A model generated the notes under the pieces. It had not been told where the DNA came from. It did not search any database and saw nothing but the letters and a program-made list of their open reading frames with translations. Positions 17,782 to 27,006 of a stretch of DNA of 64,000 nt are shown here, piece after piece. Position numbers and translations under genes: made by a program. Every line of letters starts with the position of its first letter. The stretch's first letter is position 1. The stretch is from Bhargavaea massiliensis (lineage in GTDB: Bacteria > Bacillota > Bacilli > Bacillales_A > Planococcaceae), in the NCBI RefSeq assembly GCF_018390575.1, contig NZ_JAHBCJ010000005.1, forward strand, positions 62,001 to 126,000, read 5' to 3'.

Positions 17782-18311
17782 CGTCCGCCACCTCCCCGTC
17801 CGTCCGATACTTCCAGAAGTTCTCTTGCTTTTTTCAATGCCCGGTGCTGGGTAGTCTTGACTTTCGCCTCTGTCCAGCCGAGCACTTCTGCCGTTTCCGC
17901 AATCGATAATTCCTGCAGGAACCTCATGATCAGCACCATCCGCTGGTCTTCCGTGCAATCATCCAGCACTTTGAACAGCCCGATCATCTCATCTCCATGG
18001 ACGGCCGCTTCTTCCGGTGTCGGTCCCCTGTCGGCAGGTTGCTCTGTATCCCAATCAAATGACTCGTCTGTCCGCTTTCTCCTGACGGACGAACGGCGAA
18101 AATGATCAAAAGCCACATTCCTCGCGATGGAGAACAGCCAGGTGCGTTCACTGCTTTTCCCCTGAAAATTTCCGTATGATTTTAAAACACGCACGTACAC
18201 TTCATGCAGCAGATCTTCGGAGAGCATCCGGTCCTTCGTCAGGTAGATGAGGAACCGGTATACATCCTGGTGGTATTCCTCGTAGATCCGGTGAAACACG
18301 GATTCATCCAT
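17778..18311 (-). CDS. sigX: ECF RNA polymerase sigma factor SigX
   Basis: SigX is an extracytoplasmic-function sigma factor that controls cell-surface modification genes in B. subtilis. The 177-residue protein has region 2 (VYRFLIYLTKDRMLSEDLLHE and RTWLFSIARNVAFDHFR) and region 4 (DQRMVLIMRFLQELSIAET followed by AEVLGWTEAKVKTTQHRALK), joined by a short acidic linker. I chose the ATG at 18311 (MDESVFHRIY), 7 bases after GGAGGG; the longer frame would overlap the resE end. It starts 49 bp after resE, is translationally coupled to rsiX, and sits in the conserved resE-sigX-rsiX order. An own (autoregulated) promoter is expected but I did not identify one. Confidence 0.93.
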   Translation of the reverse strand: MDESVFHRIYEEYHQDVYRFLIYLTKDRMLSEDLLHEVYVRVLKSYGNFQGKSSERTWLFSIARNVAFDHFRRSSVRRKRTDESFDWDTEQPADRGPTPEEAAVHGDEMIGLFKVLDDCTEDQRMVLIMRFLQELSIAETAEVLGWTEAKVKTTQHRALKKARELLEVSDGRGGGGR

Positions 18312-18360
18312 CAGCTGCCCTCCGTTCACTGGAATTGGTCGCCCGAAAGGCGGAAAAGTT

Positions 18361-20139
18361 TCATAGCTCTTCAAATGGGATGCTGAATGTCATCGTCGTC
18401 CCTTTCCCTAGGCGGCTTTCCGCACGGATCCATCCACCGTGGGACTCGACGATGTTCTTCGCGATCGCAAGACCGAGCCCTGTTCCGCCTTTTCCTCTGG
18501 TCCTGGCCTTGTCGGCCTTATAAAAACGTTCAAACACGTATGTCAGGTCTTCTTCCGCTATTCCGGAGCCGGTATCGGCAACTGCAACTTCAAGCAGACC
18601 CTCGTCAGCTGAAGATCTGACGTCGACGGTGCCTCCGGAAGGGGTGTGCCGGATGGCGTTGTCGATCAGATTGGTCATGACTTGTTCGATCCTGTCCTCA
18701 TCCAGGTCAACGACGGCTTCCCCGGCGCCTGTCGCATCTACGTTCAGTGTGATATCGGCATCCCTCGCCTTCTGGACGAACTTGGACGCTATTCTCTCCA
18801 CCATAGGCCGTATTGCGGTAGGTTCCTTGTACAGCCGCATATAACCGGATTCGAGACGTGTCAGATCAAGTGTGTCATTGACCAGTCGGCCCATCCGCAT
18901 CGCTTCGTCACGGATGATTTTCATCATTTCCTCCCGGTCTTCTTCCGTTTCGACAATTCCGTCGCTCAGCGCTTCGGAGTAACCGATCAGCATGGAGATC
19001 GGCGTCCTCAGCTCATGTGAGATATTGGCGAGGAAATCGGTACGGACCTTGTCCAGCCTGTGCTGTTCCGTCATGTCCCGGAAAACTGCGACCGCTCCCC
19101 GGATATAACTTCCGCTGTAGAGCGGGCTGATCGTGATATCGAAATATTGGCCGTCCAGGGCCAGTTCATCCTCGACTTCTTCCGAGTACATGACCACATG
19201 ATTCAGCATGCCGGTGATTTCGTCCGGGATGTCGCCATCTTTGTCTTTCCTCGCATCCTTCCATTTTTTCAGCAGACGGTCTGCCGGCGGATTTGTCAGC
19301 AGAATCGAGCGGTCACGGTTAAATGAGATGACCGCATCCGTCATCGAGGTAAGGATGTTCTGAAGCTGCTCTTTTTCCTGGCCGATCACTTCCAGGTTGT
19401 GCTTGACTTGCCGTCCCATTTTGTTGAAAGCCACTGCCAGGTCACCGATCTCATCATGTTGGGGAGTCGGAACTTCTGTATCGTAACGGCCTTCCGCAAG
19501 GCTGTTCGCCGCTTCCTTCAGCTTGCGGAGCGGAGACGTGATCCTTGAAGAAAGGAAAAAGGCAAAAAAGGTCGTCAGGACAAACGCGATAAATGCGGAT
19601 AACAAGACGATATAGTTTGTCTGTCGGATGTTTTCATGGACGGCCTCCATGTTCTGATAGACAAATACCGCTCCATTCAGCTCATCCCCTTCATGAAGCG
19701 GGGCCGCAAGGACGGAATAGGTCTCCATGCGGTTCGCATCCTCGGCAGACGGAAGGTTCATTTCCTTGACCACCGGGGAGTCCTCGCGGAACACACTTGA
19801 AAGTTCTTTGTCATTAAGGAGGATCGCCCGGATTTTGGCGCCGTTGTCTTCCTCATGGAAGGCGCCGATCACCTTTCCCGATACATCGGCGATGACCGCA
19901 CTCGTATCCTCGCCCAGAAGATCGTCGATCACATAGATCGAGGTAGTCGGATCTTCGTGCTGATCGACGATTTTGGAGACGGTTATTGCCTGCTGGCGCA
20001 GCGTATTCTCTGCCTGGAGGCCATAGAAGTTCCCGAGAAATTCAAGAAGCAGGACACTTACGATAAACAAGACAAATGAAACGAGAAGCAATATGGTTGC
20101 CCATAGCTTCCCGACAATGCTGTTCCATATCCTATTCAT
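18361..20139 (-). CDS. resE: Sensor histidine kinase ResE
   Basis: ResE phosphorylates ResD in response to oxygen limitation and nitric oxide, switching on aerobic and anaerobic respiration genes. The 592-residue protein has two transmembrane helices (near residues 10-30 and 165-185) flanking an extracellular domain, then HAMP (SSRITSPLRKLKEAANSLAE), a PAS domain (TSMTDAVISFNRDRSILLTN), the H-box FLANISHELRTPISMLIGY with the phospho-accepting His, and the ATPase N, G1 and G2 boxes (NLIDNAIRHT, VADTGSGI, GKGGTGLGLAI). Its ATG at 20139 overlaps the resD stop codon region (TAATGAATAG), indicating coupled translation. Confidence 0.95.
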   Translation of the reverse strand: MNRIWNSIVGKLWATILLLVSFVLFIVSVLLLEFLGNFYGLQAENTLRQQAITVSKIVDQHEDPTTSIYVIDDLLGEDTSAVIADVSGKVIGAFHEEDNGAKIRAILLNDKELSSVFREDSPVVKEMNLPSAEDANRMETYSVLAAPLHEGDELNGAVFVYQNMEAVHENIRQTNYIVLLSAFIAFVLTTFFAFFLSSRITSPLRKLKEAANSLAEGRYDTEVPTPQHDEIGDLAVAFNKMGRQVKHNLEVIGQEKEQLQNILTSMTDAVISFNRDRSILLTNPPADRLLKKWKDARKDKDGDIPDEITGMLNHVVMYSEEVEDELALDGQYFDITISPLYSGSYIRGAVAVFRDMTEQHRLDKVRTDFLANISHELRTPISMLIGYSEALSDGIVETEEDREEMMKIIRDEAMRMGRLVNDTLDLTRLESGYMRLYKEPTAIRPMVERIASKFVQKARDADITLNVDATGAGEAVVDLDEDRIEQVMTNLIDNAIRHTPSGGTVDVRSSADEGLLEVAVADTGSGIAEEDLTYVFERFYKADKARTRGKGGTGLGLAIAKNIVESHGGWIRAESRLGKGTTMTFSIPFEEL

Positions 20140-20845
20140 TACCGGCCTCGAACTTGTAGCCCACACCCCATACCGTCACGATCATCTTTGCAGCACGGGG
20201 AGAGACTTTGGTCAGCTTCTCACGCAGCCGCTTGACATGCGTGTCCACTGTCCGCAGGTCACCGAAGAACTCATAGTGCCACACTTCTTTCAGCAACTGT
20301 TCCCGGTCGAACACTTTGTCCGGGGTTTTTGCGAGGAAGTAAAGCAGCTCGTATTCCTTCGGCGTCAGGTTCACTTCCTTGCCCTCCGCAGTGACACGGT
20401 GCGCGTCGTTGTCGATCATGAGATGCGGGAATACGACCAGGTCTTTCGGTGCCTGAGGATCGACCGAAGCATAGTTCGCCGAGCGTCTCAGAACAGCCTT
20501 GACGCGCAGTACGACCTCGCGCGGGCTGAACGGCTTGACGATATAGTCATCCGCACCCGCCTCGAACCCCTGGACGCGGTTCGCCTCTTCACCTTTTGCC
20601 GTCAGCATGATAACCGGTGTCATCTTTTCTTCACGGAGCGCGGTGCACACTTCCACGCCGTCCTTGCCCGGCATCATGATGTCGAGGAGGATGCAATCAT
20701 AGTCGCGCGCAAGCGCCATCTCAAGCGCTTCGTCGCCGTCAACAGCTTCATCGACTTCATAGCCCTCCCGCTCAAGGTACATTTTCAGCAGTCGCCGGAT
20801 GCGTTCTTCATCGTCGACGACGAGGATGGAAACCTGTTCAGTCAC
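20132..20845 (-). CDS. resD: Response regulator ResD
   Basis: This OmpR/PhoB-type regulator controls respiration and cytochrome biogenesis genes. The receiver domain holds the acidic pair in VVDDEERIR, the phospho-accepting Asp in CILLDIMMPGKDG (near residue 57), Thr in VIMLTAKGEE and Lys in DDYIVKPFSPRE. The winged-helix domain follows (LTPKEYELLYFLAKTPDKVF and VDTHVKRLREKL). It is 237 residues long. Translation starts at a GTG (20845) preceded by AAAGGGG. It overlaps resE by 8 bp. A putative promoter lies ~40 bp upstream, in the gap after the resC terminator, so resDE can be expressed apart from resABC. Confidence 0.97.
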   Translation of the reverse strand: MTEQVSILVVDDEERIRRLLKMYLEREGYEVDEAVDGDEALEMALARDYDCILLDIMMPGKDGVEVCTALREEKMTPVIMLTAKGEEANRVQGFEAGADDYIVKPFSPREVVLRVKAVLRRSANYASVDPQAPKDLVVFPHLMIDNDAHRVTAEGKEVNLTPKEYELLYFLAKTPDKVFDREQLLKEVWHYEFFGDLRTVDTHVKRLREKLTKVSPRAAKMIVTVWGVGYKFEAGNE

Positions 20846-20885
20846 AAACCATTTCCCCTTTCACCTACACTGCTCTTCACCTTCT

Positions 20886-20915
20886 ATTGTACCTTTCAGA
20901 GCGGGAAATTGAAAA
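20886..20915 (-). promoter_or_regulatory. Possible sigma-A promoter of resDE
   Basis: -10 TACAAT (20886-20891) with a weak -35 TTTTCA (20910-20915) at 18 bases on the minus strand, located between the resC terminator and the resD start. The -35 match is poor. Confidence 0.4.
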
Positions 20916-21013
20916 CGAATCGTCTGTTGGCGGAACCCCCGGGAGGGCCCGGTCCAAGCTCAGCGATTACCTCCCATTGCTTGAAACGATTATTATCTCG
21001 GCTGGCCGGCGAG

Positions 21014-21058
21014 TAACAACAGAAAAGCCCCTCCGGATTCGGTTTCCGGAAGGGCTTT
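21014..21058 (-). terminator. Intrinsic terminator after resABC
   Basis: AAAGCCCT-TCCGGA pairs with TCCGGA-GGGGCTTT (21023-21058), followed on the minus strand by TCTGTTGTTAC. It lies 6 bp beyond the resC stop and separates resABC from resDE. Confidence 0.85.
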
Positions 21059-21064
21059 GTTGGT

Positions 21065-22249
21065 TCAGGCATATGAGTGGAGGCCAGCGATAACGAGGTT
21101 AACAGCCACCAGGTTAAACATGATGATGGCAAACCCGATGACCGCAAGCCAGGCCGATTTACGGCCTTCCCATCCGCGCGAGAGGCGGAGGTGAAGATAA
21201 GCTGCGTAGAACAGCCAGGTGATGAGCGCCCAGACTTCCTTAGGATCCCATCCCCAGAAGCGTGACCAGGCTTCGTGCGCCCAGATCATCGCGAAGATAA
21301 GTGCTCCTAGAGTGAAGACCGGGAACCCGATCAGGACAGACCGGTAGCCGATCTCATCCATAAGCTGCGAATTCGCTTTGACTGCAAGCGGCTTTACCAG
21401 TTCCGCGATGCGGCGGCGGCTGATCAGCCGGATCAGGAAGTAAAGTATGGTCCCCCCAATGACGGACCAGGTGAATGTAGTCAGCGTCTTGGCATTGATG
21501 ATCGGCGGCATTTCAGCCAGCGGTTCCATCGTCCCTTCCGTCTTGGCGCTATATTCGTTCATCCCGAACAACGGCGGGTTGTGGTACACCACTTCGGCCG
21601 GAGCGCCGTTTTTGTCGACATAGTCGAACGTCGCTTCATAGCCGGCAGCCCGGAAGCCGACCGAAATCACGATGAATCCAAGGACCAGTACGAGCGTAAA
21701 CATGATAAATTCAATCCATGTCCGTTCTTTGGACTTTTTCGTCAGATCAATGTTTTTCAGCAGGTAGATCAGGCCGACAACCGCCGAAATCGCAAGGATC
21801 GCCTCGCCGAGTGCTGCCGTGATGACGTGGATGGTCAGCCAGTAGCTCTGGAGCGCCGGAATCAGCGGCTGGATGTCCCTGGGGAACATTGCCGCGTAGC
21901 CAAGAATGACGATGGCGATCGGCAGTGCGAAGAGGCCGACCATCGGCGAATTGTAGAGGAAGTAGAACAGGATCGCCGCTCCGACAAGCAGCATGCCGAA
22001 TGCCGTAGTGAACTCGAACATGTTGCTGACCGGTGCATGGCCTGAAGCCATCCATCTTGTGATGAAGTAGCCGAGGTGAGCCAGGAACCCGAGAATGGTC
22101 ACCGTGATGCCGAGCTTGCCCCAGCGTTTATTGGAGGCGGAAGCCTCGTTCTTCGAACCTTTCACCGCGCCGCCGAACAAAAGTGTTCCGACGAGGTACG
22201 CAATGAATGCGGCGAAGAGGAGATTTCCGCTAAGGCTTACTAAGTTCAT
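21065..22249 (-). CDS. resC: Cytochrome c biogenesis protein ResC (CcsB/CcsA type)
   Basis: ResC is the haem-handling membrane subunit of the system II cytochrome c synthase. The 394-residue polytopic protein carries the tryptophan-rich WWD-like signature [20 protein letters not shown] near residue 315, with conserved flanking histidines ([16 protein letters not shown] and [19 protein letters not shown]). Its ATG overlaps the resB stop by 4 bp (ATGA). It works with ResB to attach haem to apocytochromes on the outer face, with ResA reducing the haem-binding cysteines. A terminator follows immediately. Confidence 0.95.
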   Translation of the reverse strand: MNLVSLSGNLLFAAFIAYLVGTLLFGGAVKGSKNEASASNKRWGKLGITVTILGFLAHLGYFITRWMASGHAPVSNMFEFTTAFGMLLVGAAILFYFLYNSPMVGLFALPIAIVILGYAAMFPRDIQPLIPALQSYWLTIHVITAALGEAILAISAVVGLIYLLKNIDLTKKSKERTWIEFIMFTLVLVLGFIVISVGFRAAGYEATFDYVDKNGAPAEVVYHNPPLFGMNEYSAKTEGTMEPLAEMPPIINAKTLTTFTWSVIGGTILYFLIRLISRRRIAELVKPLAVKANSQLMDEIGYRSVLIGFPVFTLGALIFAMIWAHEAWSRFWGWDPKEVWALITWLFYAAYLHLRLSRGWEGRKSAWLAVIGFAIIMFNLVAVNLVIAGLHSYA

Positions 22250-23907
22250 GATTTGGGATCTCCTTCCGGTTTATCCGTTTGTGCTTCTTTGTCGCGCTGG
22301 TCGGTGTATGCAGGAAGTCCGGCATATTCAGTTGCTGCATCCAATTCACGCTGCAGGGCCACCCAGTTCTTGCTTGTGTGGCCGGCAACCTGGATTGTTC
22401 CGTCTTCCGACTTCCTGATCCAGAATCTGCGGTGATTAAAGTAGGATCCCTGCACGACGCCGATCATGAAGATTACACCGCCGAGCACGATGACCGGAAT
22501 GGTCTTGTCCTTTCGGATCGTCAGACCGGACACGTTCCGTGTATCGGCCTTCTGGAAGGAAAGCTTATAGGTGTTTTCTCCCAGGGGCTCGAGGGTCTGG
22601 CGAATCGCCACGAAGCTTGTTTCGCCCTCCGGTGTTTCCGGAGTCACCATCTTGAAAAGGAAGGCCGGATTGTTGGGCACAGGAGTCGCCGACTGGGGCT
22701 CTCCGTCTTCAAATCCGCTAAAGTCCGGATAGTAGTCAAGCAGTTCCACCTTGGAGCCGTTTCCTAAATCATACTCTTTCTCCGGATTGGCCAGGTTGAC
22801 GGTCAACTCCCCGAGAGATTCACCGGTCTCCTTGTGTTCAAGCGCAAATGTCATCGCACTGAGCTCGTCCTGCTTAAAGTCCATCTGGAAGATATGGAAG
22901 CCCTCATGCTTGAGCGGTTTGTTGACGACAATGGAATACTCCTTGACGAGTTCAGCGTTGGTCGAACCGGGCAACGCCCCTTCCGGCGTCTCGTAAAGCG
23001 CGACATCCGTCTGGTAATTCGAAGCGACTGTGCCGACGCGTTCGATCGCCTCGCTAAACACTTCGTCGGTGTTTTCTTGGGTATACACATCGAACGTGAA
23101 CCCTTTGTTCTCGAGATAAAGACCGGGGGCGCCTTTTACGGCCAGGGTCTCCCCTTCACGGATCCACATCGATTCATCGACATAGAAACCGGGAATAGCC
23201 CGGAGCATGACTCCGAACAGGAAAATAATGAGGCCCAGGTGATTTACATAAGGTCCCCAGCGCGCCCAGCGCCCCTTCTCAGCCAGAAGGGCTCCGTTCT
23301 TTTCCCGTATGTTGTACCGCTGTTCCTTGAGCTTTTCGGCAGCTTTCTTCATGACGGCATCCGGATCATCCACGCGTCCCTCGCCGTAAAGGCGCTGACG
23401 CTTCAGGAAGCTCGGGTGCCGGTCGATCCGCTGGTTCTTCAGGGATTTGTAGAGCGGAATCCCGCGGTCCAGACTTACGACGACGAGTGAAATGCCGAGC
23501 ATACCGACAAGTGACATAAACCACCAGGAACCATAAAGGTCACTTAGTCCGAGTGCGTTATAGAGCTTGCCGAACACGCCGTAGTTGTCTTCATAATACT
23601 GTGCAGCCTGCGCCTCATTCGCACCGCCGCCCGGGATGTAGAACACCTGGGGGAGGATAGTCCCGATCGCCGATGCGACCAGGATGGCGATGATGATGCT
23701 GACTCCAATTTTGACACTGGAGAAGAAGTTCCAAATCTTGTCGACCACCGTCCGCTTATGGGTCATGGAACGGATGGCGGCACCATCATAGCGCATGTCT
23801 GCCAATCTTTTTGATTTTTCTTCGGTTGAAAGCGGCCGCCCGCAGTTCTGGCAGATGTCCGTTCCTTCGGGGTTGAGGTGGCCGCATTCACATTTGATCG
23901 AACTCAT
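22246..23907 (-). CDS. resB: Cytochrome c biogenesis protein ResB
   Basis: ResB is the second subunit of the system II haem-export/ligation complex. The 553-residue protein has the typical arrangement: transmembrane helices near residues 65-90, 128-150 and 215-240, a large extracellular domain of ~240 residues, and a final helix near residue 480 ([20 protein letters not shown]). An N-terminal zinc-ribbon-like segment ([20 protein letters not shown]) precedes the first helix. It begins 15 bp after resA and overlaps resC by 4 bp, so resABC is one transcription unit. The zinc ribbon is not needed for the core family function; its role is unknown. Confidence 0.94.
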   Translation of the reverse strand: MSSIKCECGHLNPEGTDICQNCGRPLSTEEKSKRLADMRYDGAAIRSMTHKRTVVDKIWNFFSSVKIGVSIIIAILVASAIGTILPQVFYIPGGGANEAQAAQYYEDNYGVFGKLYNALGLSDLYGSWWFMSLVGMLGISLVVVSLDRGIPLYKSLKNQRIDRHPSFLKRQRLYGEGRVDDPDAVMKKAAEKLKEQRYNIREKNGALLAEKGRWARWGPYVNHLGLIIFLFGVMLRAIPGFYVDESMWIREGETLAVKGAPGLYLENKGFTFDVYTQENTDEVFSEAIERVGTVASNYQTDVALYETPEGALPGSTNAELVKEYSIVVNKPLKHEGFHIFQMDFKQDELSAMTFALEHKETGESLGELTVNLANPEKEYDLGNGSKVELLDYYPDFSGFEDGEPQSATPVPNNPAFLFKMVTPETPEGETSFVAIRQTLEPLGENTYKLSFQKADTRNVSGLTIRKDKTIPVIVLGGVIFMIGVVQGSYFNHRRFWIRKSEDGTIQVAGHTSKNWVALQRELDAATEYAGLPAYTDQRDKEAQTDKPEGDPKS

Positions 23908-23922
23908 GGTTGTCAGGACTCC

Positions 23923-24474
23923 TTAACTGGGCATGATGCTTTCCATGTAGGCTTTGATCTGTTCCTCGCTCATCTCCTGCTGGATGATCTTTTTCACTTT
24001 GCCGTCAGGTCCCACAAGGAAAGTTGTCGGCAAAGGCCTTACATTGTAGGCATCCCGCACACTGTTCGTTTTGTCGATGACGATTGGAAATGTCAGGCCA
24101 TAGGTATTTGCAAAGGATTGCACCTTCAGGTCAGATTCGGAAATGTTGACCGCCAGGATATTGACGCCCTTGCCTTCAAACTCGTTGAAGTATTTTTCCA
24201 TATGCGGCATTTCTTTCTTGCACGGACCGCACCAGGTGCCCCAGAAATTCAGGAACACGCCTTCACCCCGGTAATCGGATAGCCGGTGGGTGTTCCCTTC
24301 CAGATCGACCAGCTCAAAGTCCGGAGCCGTGTCGCCGACCTCGACGATATCTTCATCTTTCGTGACGTTGACTACGATCGTATACACAATGGCGATTGCC
24401 AGAACGGCCAGAATGGCAGTCCGGATGATCTGCTGCCGCTTTCTCTTTTTTTCCCGTTCCTGCTGCTTCGTCAT
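23923..24474 (-). CDS. resA: Thiol-disulfide oxidoreductase ResA
   Basis: ResA reduces the disulfide of apocytochrome c haem-binding sites outside the membrane. The 183-residue protein has one N-terminal membrane anchor (IIRTAILAVLAIAIVYTIVV) and a thioredoxin fold with the active site FWGTWCGPCKKEMPHMEKYF. The B. subtilis enzyme is described with a CEPC site; here it is CGPC, as in thioredoxin, which could alter redox potential. A cis-proline segment is RPLPTTFLVGPDG. The ATG at 24474 follows GAGGTG. It heads resABC, with an extended -10 promoter ~50 bp upstream. Confidence 0.94.
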   Translation of the reverse strand: MTKQQEREKKRKRQQIIRTAILAVLAIAIVYTIVVNVTKDEDIVEVGDTAPDFELVDLEGNTHRLSDYRGEGVFLNFWGTWCGPCKKEMPHMEKYFNEFEGKGVNILAVNISESDLKVQSFANTYGLTFPIVIDKTNSVRDAYNVRPLPTTFLVGPDGKVKKIIQQEMSEEQIKAYMESIMPS

Positions 24475-24524
24475 CTGATGTCACCTCGATTCCAATAAGT
24501 ACAGGATTGGAAAGATCCTTATCC

Positions 24525-24533
24525 ATTATAACA
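24525..24533 (-). promoter_or_regulatory. Extended -10 promoter upstream of resA
   Basis: The minus strand has TGTTATAAT, that is TG-n-TATAAT, about 50 bases before the resA start. No good -35 is at 17 bases. Whether resA is also read from rluB cannot be decided, as I see no terminator between them. Confidence 0.5.
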
Positions 24534-24586
24534 AAGGCAGAACATGTCGAAATCCTTACATATGAAGGGTTTGTGAACGTTCCTTC

Positions 24587-25318
24587 TTAGCGGATCTTCC
24601 CTGTCTCGGCAAGCACCCGCAGTTGCTTCACTTCATGGGCGGTCAATTCCCTGCGGTCTCCGGCGTTCAGTCCGTGGAGGTTGAGGAAGCCGAACGACTC
24701 CCGTTTCAGCTTCTGTACCGGGCACCCGATCGCTTCAAACATGCGCTTGACCTGCCGGTTCTTTCCTTCATGGATGGTCAGCTGCACAATTCCCTTGTCC
24801 GTTTTTTTGTCCATGCTAAGAATCTTGGCTTTCGCCGGAGCGGTCTTGCCGTCTTCAAGTACAATGCCGCGTTCAAGCTTTTTCAGCTGCTCTTTTGTCG
24901 GGATGCCTTTTGTCCGTGCGACGTACGTTTTTTCGATTTCGAACTTCGGGTGGGTCATCAGATAGGCAAAATCCCCATCATTTGTAAGAAGGAGGATTCC
25001 CGTCGTATCGTAGTCCAGCCGGCCGACCGGGTACAGCCGCTCCTCCACTTCAGGAAACAGGTCAACCACCGTCTTGCGGCCCTTGTCATCGGATGCCGCC
25101 GACAATACGCCGCGGGGCTTATAAAGCAGATAATAAACCTTTTCCTCCCGTTCAAGACGGACACCGTTCACTTCTATTTTGTCGGATACACCCACTTTTG
25201 TTCCAAGCTCCGTCACGGTCTTGCCATTCACTGTCACACGGCCGGCGGCAATCAGCTGCTCCGCCTTGCGCCGGGATGCAATTCCCGCCGCCGCGATTAC
25301 TTTTTGAAGTCTTTCCAT
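24587..25318 (-). CDS. rluB: 23S rRNA pseudouridine synthase RluB
   Basis: RluB converts a specific uridine of 23S rRNA helix 89 to pseudouridine. The 243-residue protein has an N-terminal S4 RNA-binding domain (MERLQKVIAAAGIASRRKAE) and the catalytic domain with YPVGRLDYDTTGILLLTNDG, where the Asp of GRLD is the nucleophile; the downstream blocks ETYVARTKG and EGKNRQVKRMFEAIG are typical of the RsuA/RluB family. It lies between dacB and resA. In B. subtilis spmA-spmB separate dacB from rluB; here they do not. The exact target base is assumed from orthology. Confidence 0.93.
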   Translation of the reverse strand: MERLQKVIAAAGIASRRKAEQLIAAGRVTVNGKTVTELGTKVGVSDKIEVNGVRLEREEKVYYLLYKPRGVLSAASDDKGRKTVVDLFPEVEERLYPVGRLDYDTTGILLLTNDGDFAYLMTHPKFEIEKTYVARTKGIPTKEQLKKLERGIVLEDGKTAPAKAKILSMDKKTDKGIVQLTIHEGKNRQVKRMFEAIGCPVQKLKRESFGFLNLHGLNAGDRRELTAHEVKQLRVLAETGKIR

Positions 25319-25369
25319 CAGGTCACCCCATCACATTTACTGCACAAAATTATGTCACAACCATTGTGA

Positions 25370-25404
25370 AATGAAAAGGAGACCGCATCGGCACCGATGC
25401 GGTC
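25370..25404 (-). terminator. Intrinsic terminator of dacB
   Basis: GACCGCATCG pairs with CGATGCGGTC (25381-25404, 4-base loop) and TCCTTTTCATTTC follows on the minus strand. It starts inside the dacB stop codon. Confidence 0.85.
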
Positions 25405-26383
25405 ATTTCCGTGTAATCTTCAGTTTGGCGGTGGCAATCGGCACACCGTTCAGCCTGACCTGCCAGATGCCGTCCCCTGCACCGCGTGGAATGATGGCGG
25501 CATGGGAAACGCCCTCCATCTCCTTTTCTGACAATAGGACGGCAAGAGGCTGTTCCAGTTCACCACGGATTCCGGGGAGAATCTGATACATCCCTTCCTC
25601 CGCCACGATCACTTTCTTATAAGTCCTGAAAGCTTCCCCTGACAGGTTGCGGTGGGTATTCCAATCGTCCCCATCATTCAAAGTGACGACAATCACCCGC
25701 TTGCCATCTTTCTCGAACAGAGTGGCAAGCGTCCGCCCTGCAGTTTTGGTGAAACCGGTCTTGCCGGCTACCGCGTCGCCCTCCGCCCTGACTAGCCTGT
25801 GCTTGTTCTGCCAGCCGCCATCTCCGTAATTGTAAAGGGCAGTGGACGAAATTTTCTTCAGCCGGCCGTTGTCCATGGCGTGCTTCAGCATAAGCGCCGT
25901 ATCATAGGCCGTCGACAGATGTCGGTCGTCATGGAGCCCGGAAGGATTGGTGAACTCCGTGCTATCGAGTCCTGCCAACCGGGCCTTCTCGTTCATCATG
26001 TCGACAAACCCCTCGACAGAACCCCCTGCATCTTCGGCAAGGGCCGTCGCAGCATCATTACCGGAGCGCAGCATCAGCCCGTAAAGAAGCTTTTCTGCCG
26101 GCACTTCTTCCCCGGCACGCAGGTAAATGGATGAACCTTCCTGGTTTGAAGCATTTTTAGAGACCATGACTGTGCCATCCGTTCCGGCCGCATCAATATA
26201 GGTAAGTGCCGTCCAGATTTTTGTCAGGCTCGCGATCGGCAAGCGGGCATCCTCATTGGCCCCTTTCAGGAGCCTCCCGGTTTCTGCATCGATCACGGCA
26301 TAGGCCTGCGCCGCTGAAGCGGCAGCCGGAAACGAACAGACAATCAGAAGTACCGCCAGCAGCGCGGAAATCCGCTTTTTCAA
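25403..26383 (-). CDS. dacB: D-alanyl-D-alanine carboxypeptidase (DacB-like, PBP5* family)
   Basis: This serine-type DD-carboxypeptidase trims peptide stems of peptidoglycan; DacB of B. subtilis limits cortex cross-linking. The 326-residue protein has a signal peptide (ALLAVLLIVCSFPAAASA), SLTKIWTAL (SxxK nucleophile, near residue 50), RSGNDAA (SxN), and AVAGKTGFTKTAG (KTG). A C-terminal ~75-residue domain of the PBP5 type follows. It is shorter than B. subtilis DacB (~380). The start is a TTG at 26383 before KKRISALL; the upstream GGAAGGCGG serves as a modest ribosome site. Position next to scpB and rluB supports DacB over the vegetative DacA, but spmAB, normally cotranscribed, are absent. 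Confidence 0.85.
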   Translation of the reverse strand: MKKRISALLAVLLIVCSFPAAASAAQAYAVIDAETGRLLKGANEDARLPIASLTKIWTALTYIDAAGTDGTVMVSKNASNQEGSSIYLRAGEEVPAEKLLYGLMLRSGNDAATALAEDAGGSVEGFVDMMNEKARLAGLDSTEFTNPSGLHDDRHLSTAYDTALMLKHAMDNGRLKKISSTALYNYGDGGWQNKHRLVRAEGDAVAGKTGFTKTAGRTLATLFEKDGKRVIVVTLNDGDDWNTHRNLSGEAFRTYKKVIVAEEGMYQILPGIRGELEQPLAVLLSEKEMEGVSHAAIIPRGAGDGIWQVRLNGVPIATAKLKITRK

Positions 26384-26404
26384 GATCCACCGCCTTCCGT
26401 CAGA

Positions 26405-27004
26405 TTATTCTTCGGTTCCTTCTTCATCAAATGCTTCTGTGAAGTTGGACATGAACAGATCCATCTCTTCGTCTGCCGCTTCCTCACCTGCATCATTCAG
26501 AGGCGGGAGGTCATCCAGGCTCGCCAGCCCGAAATGATCGAGGAATGTGTCTGTCGTTCCATACAGGATCGCACGCCCTGTTCCCTCGGCACGTCCTGCT
26601 TCCTTTACCAGCCCCCTCGACACGAGTGTCTGGATCGGTCTCTCAGACTTAACTCCCCTGATCTCCTCCACCTCGACGCGGGTGATCGGCTGGCGGTAGG
26701 CGATGATTGCAAGCACTTCCAGTGATGCTTGCGTCAGTGCCTGTGTGGTGGGATTTTCAAGAAGGCGGCGGACCGCATCCGCATGCTCCTGCTTGGTCGC
26801 CAGCCGGAACGTACCGGCCAATTCCACGACCCGAAGGCCCCTGTCCTCATGCCTGCACGCTTCTGCAACTTGTGCAAGCGCGCGCTCGACGGCCTCTTTA
26901 TCGGTGCCCGTCAGCCCGGCCAGCTGTTTTGCCGTCAGGCCATCGTCGCCCGCTACGAACAATAGGCTCTCAACCTGTCCGGCGAGCTGATTTCCATTTT
27001 CCAA
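26405..27004 (-). CDS. scpB: Segregation and condensation protein B
   Basis: ScpB is a subunit of the SMC-ScpAB condensin that organises and segregates the nucleoid. The 199-residue protein contains two winged-helix domains, with ALTQASLEVLAIIAYRQPIT and TRVEVEEIRGVKSERPIQTL as the well-conserved region, followed by GRAILYGTTDTFLDHFGL. The C-terminal ~40 residues are acidic and variable. It starts 2 bp after scpA and is clearly cotranscribed. SMC itself is elsewhere. Confidence 0.95.
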   Translation of the reverse strand: MENGNQLAGQVESLLFVAGDDGLTAKQLAGLTGTDKEAVERALAQVAEACRHEDRGLRVVELAGTFRLATKQEHADAVRRLLENPTTQALTQASLEVLAIIAYRQPITRVEVEEIRGVKSERPIQTLVSRGLVKEAGRAEGTGRAILYGTTDTFLDHFGLASLDDLPPLNDAGEEAADEEMDLFMSNFTEAFDEEGTEE

Positions 27005-27006
27005 AA

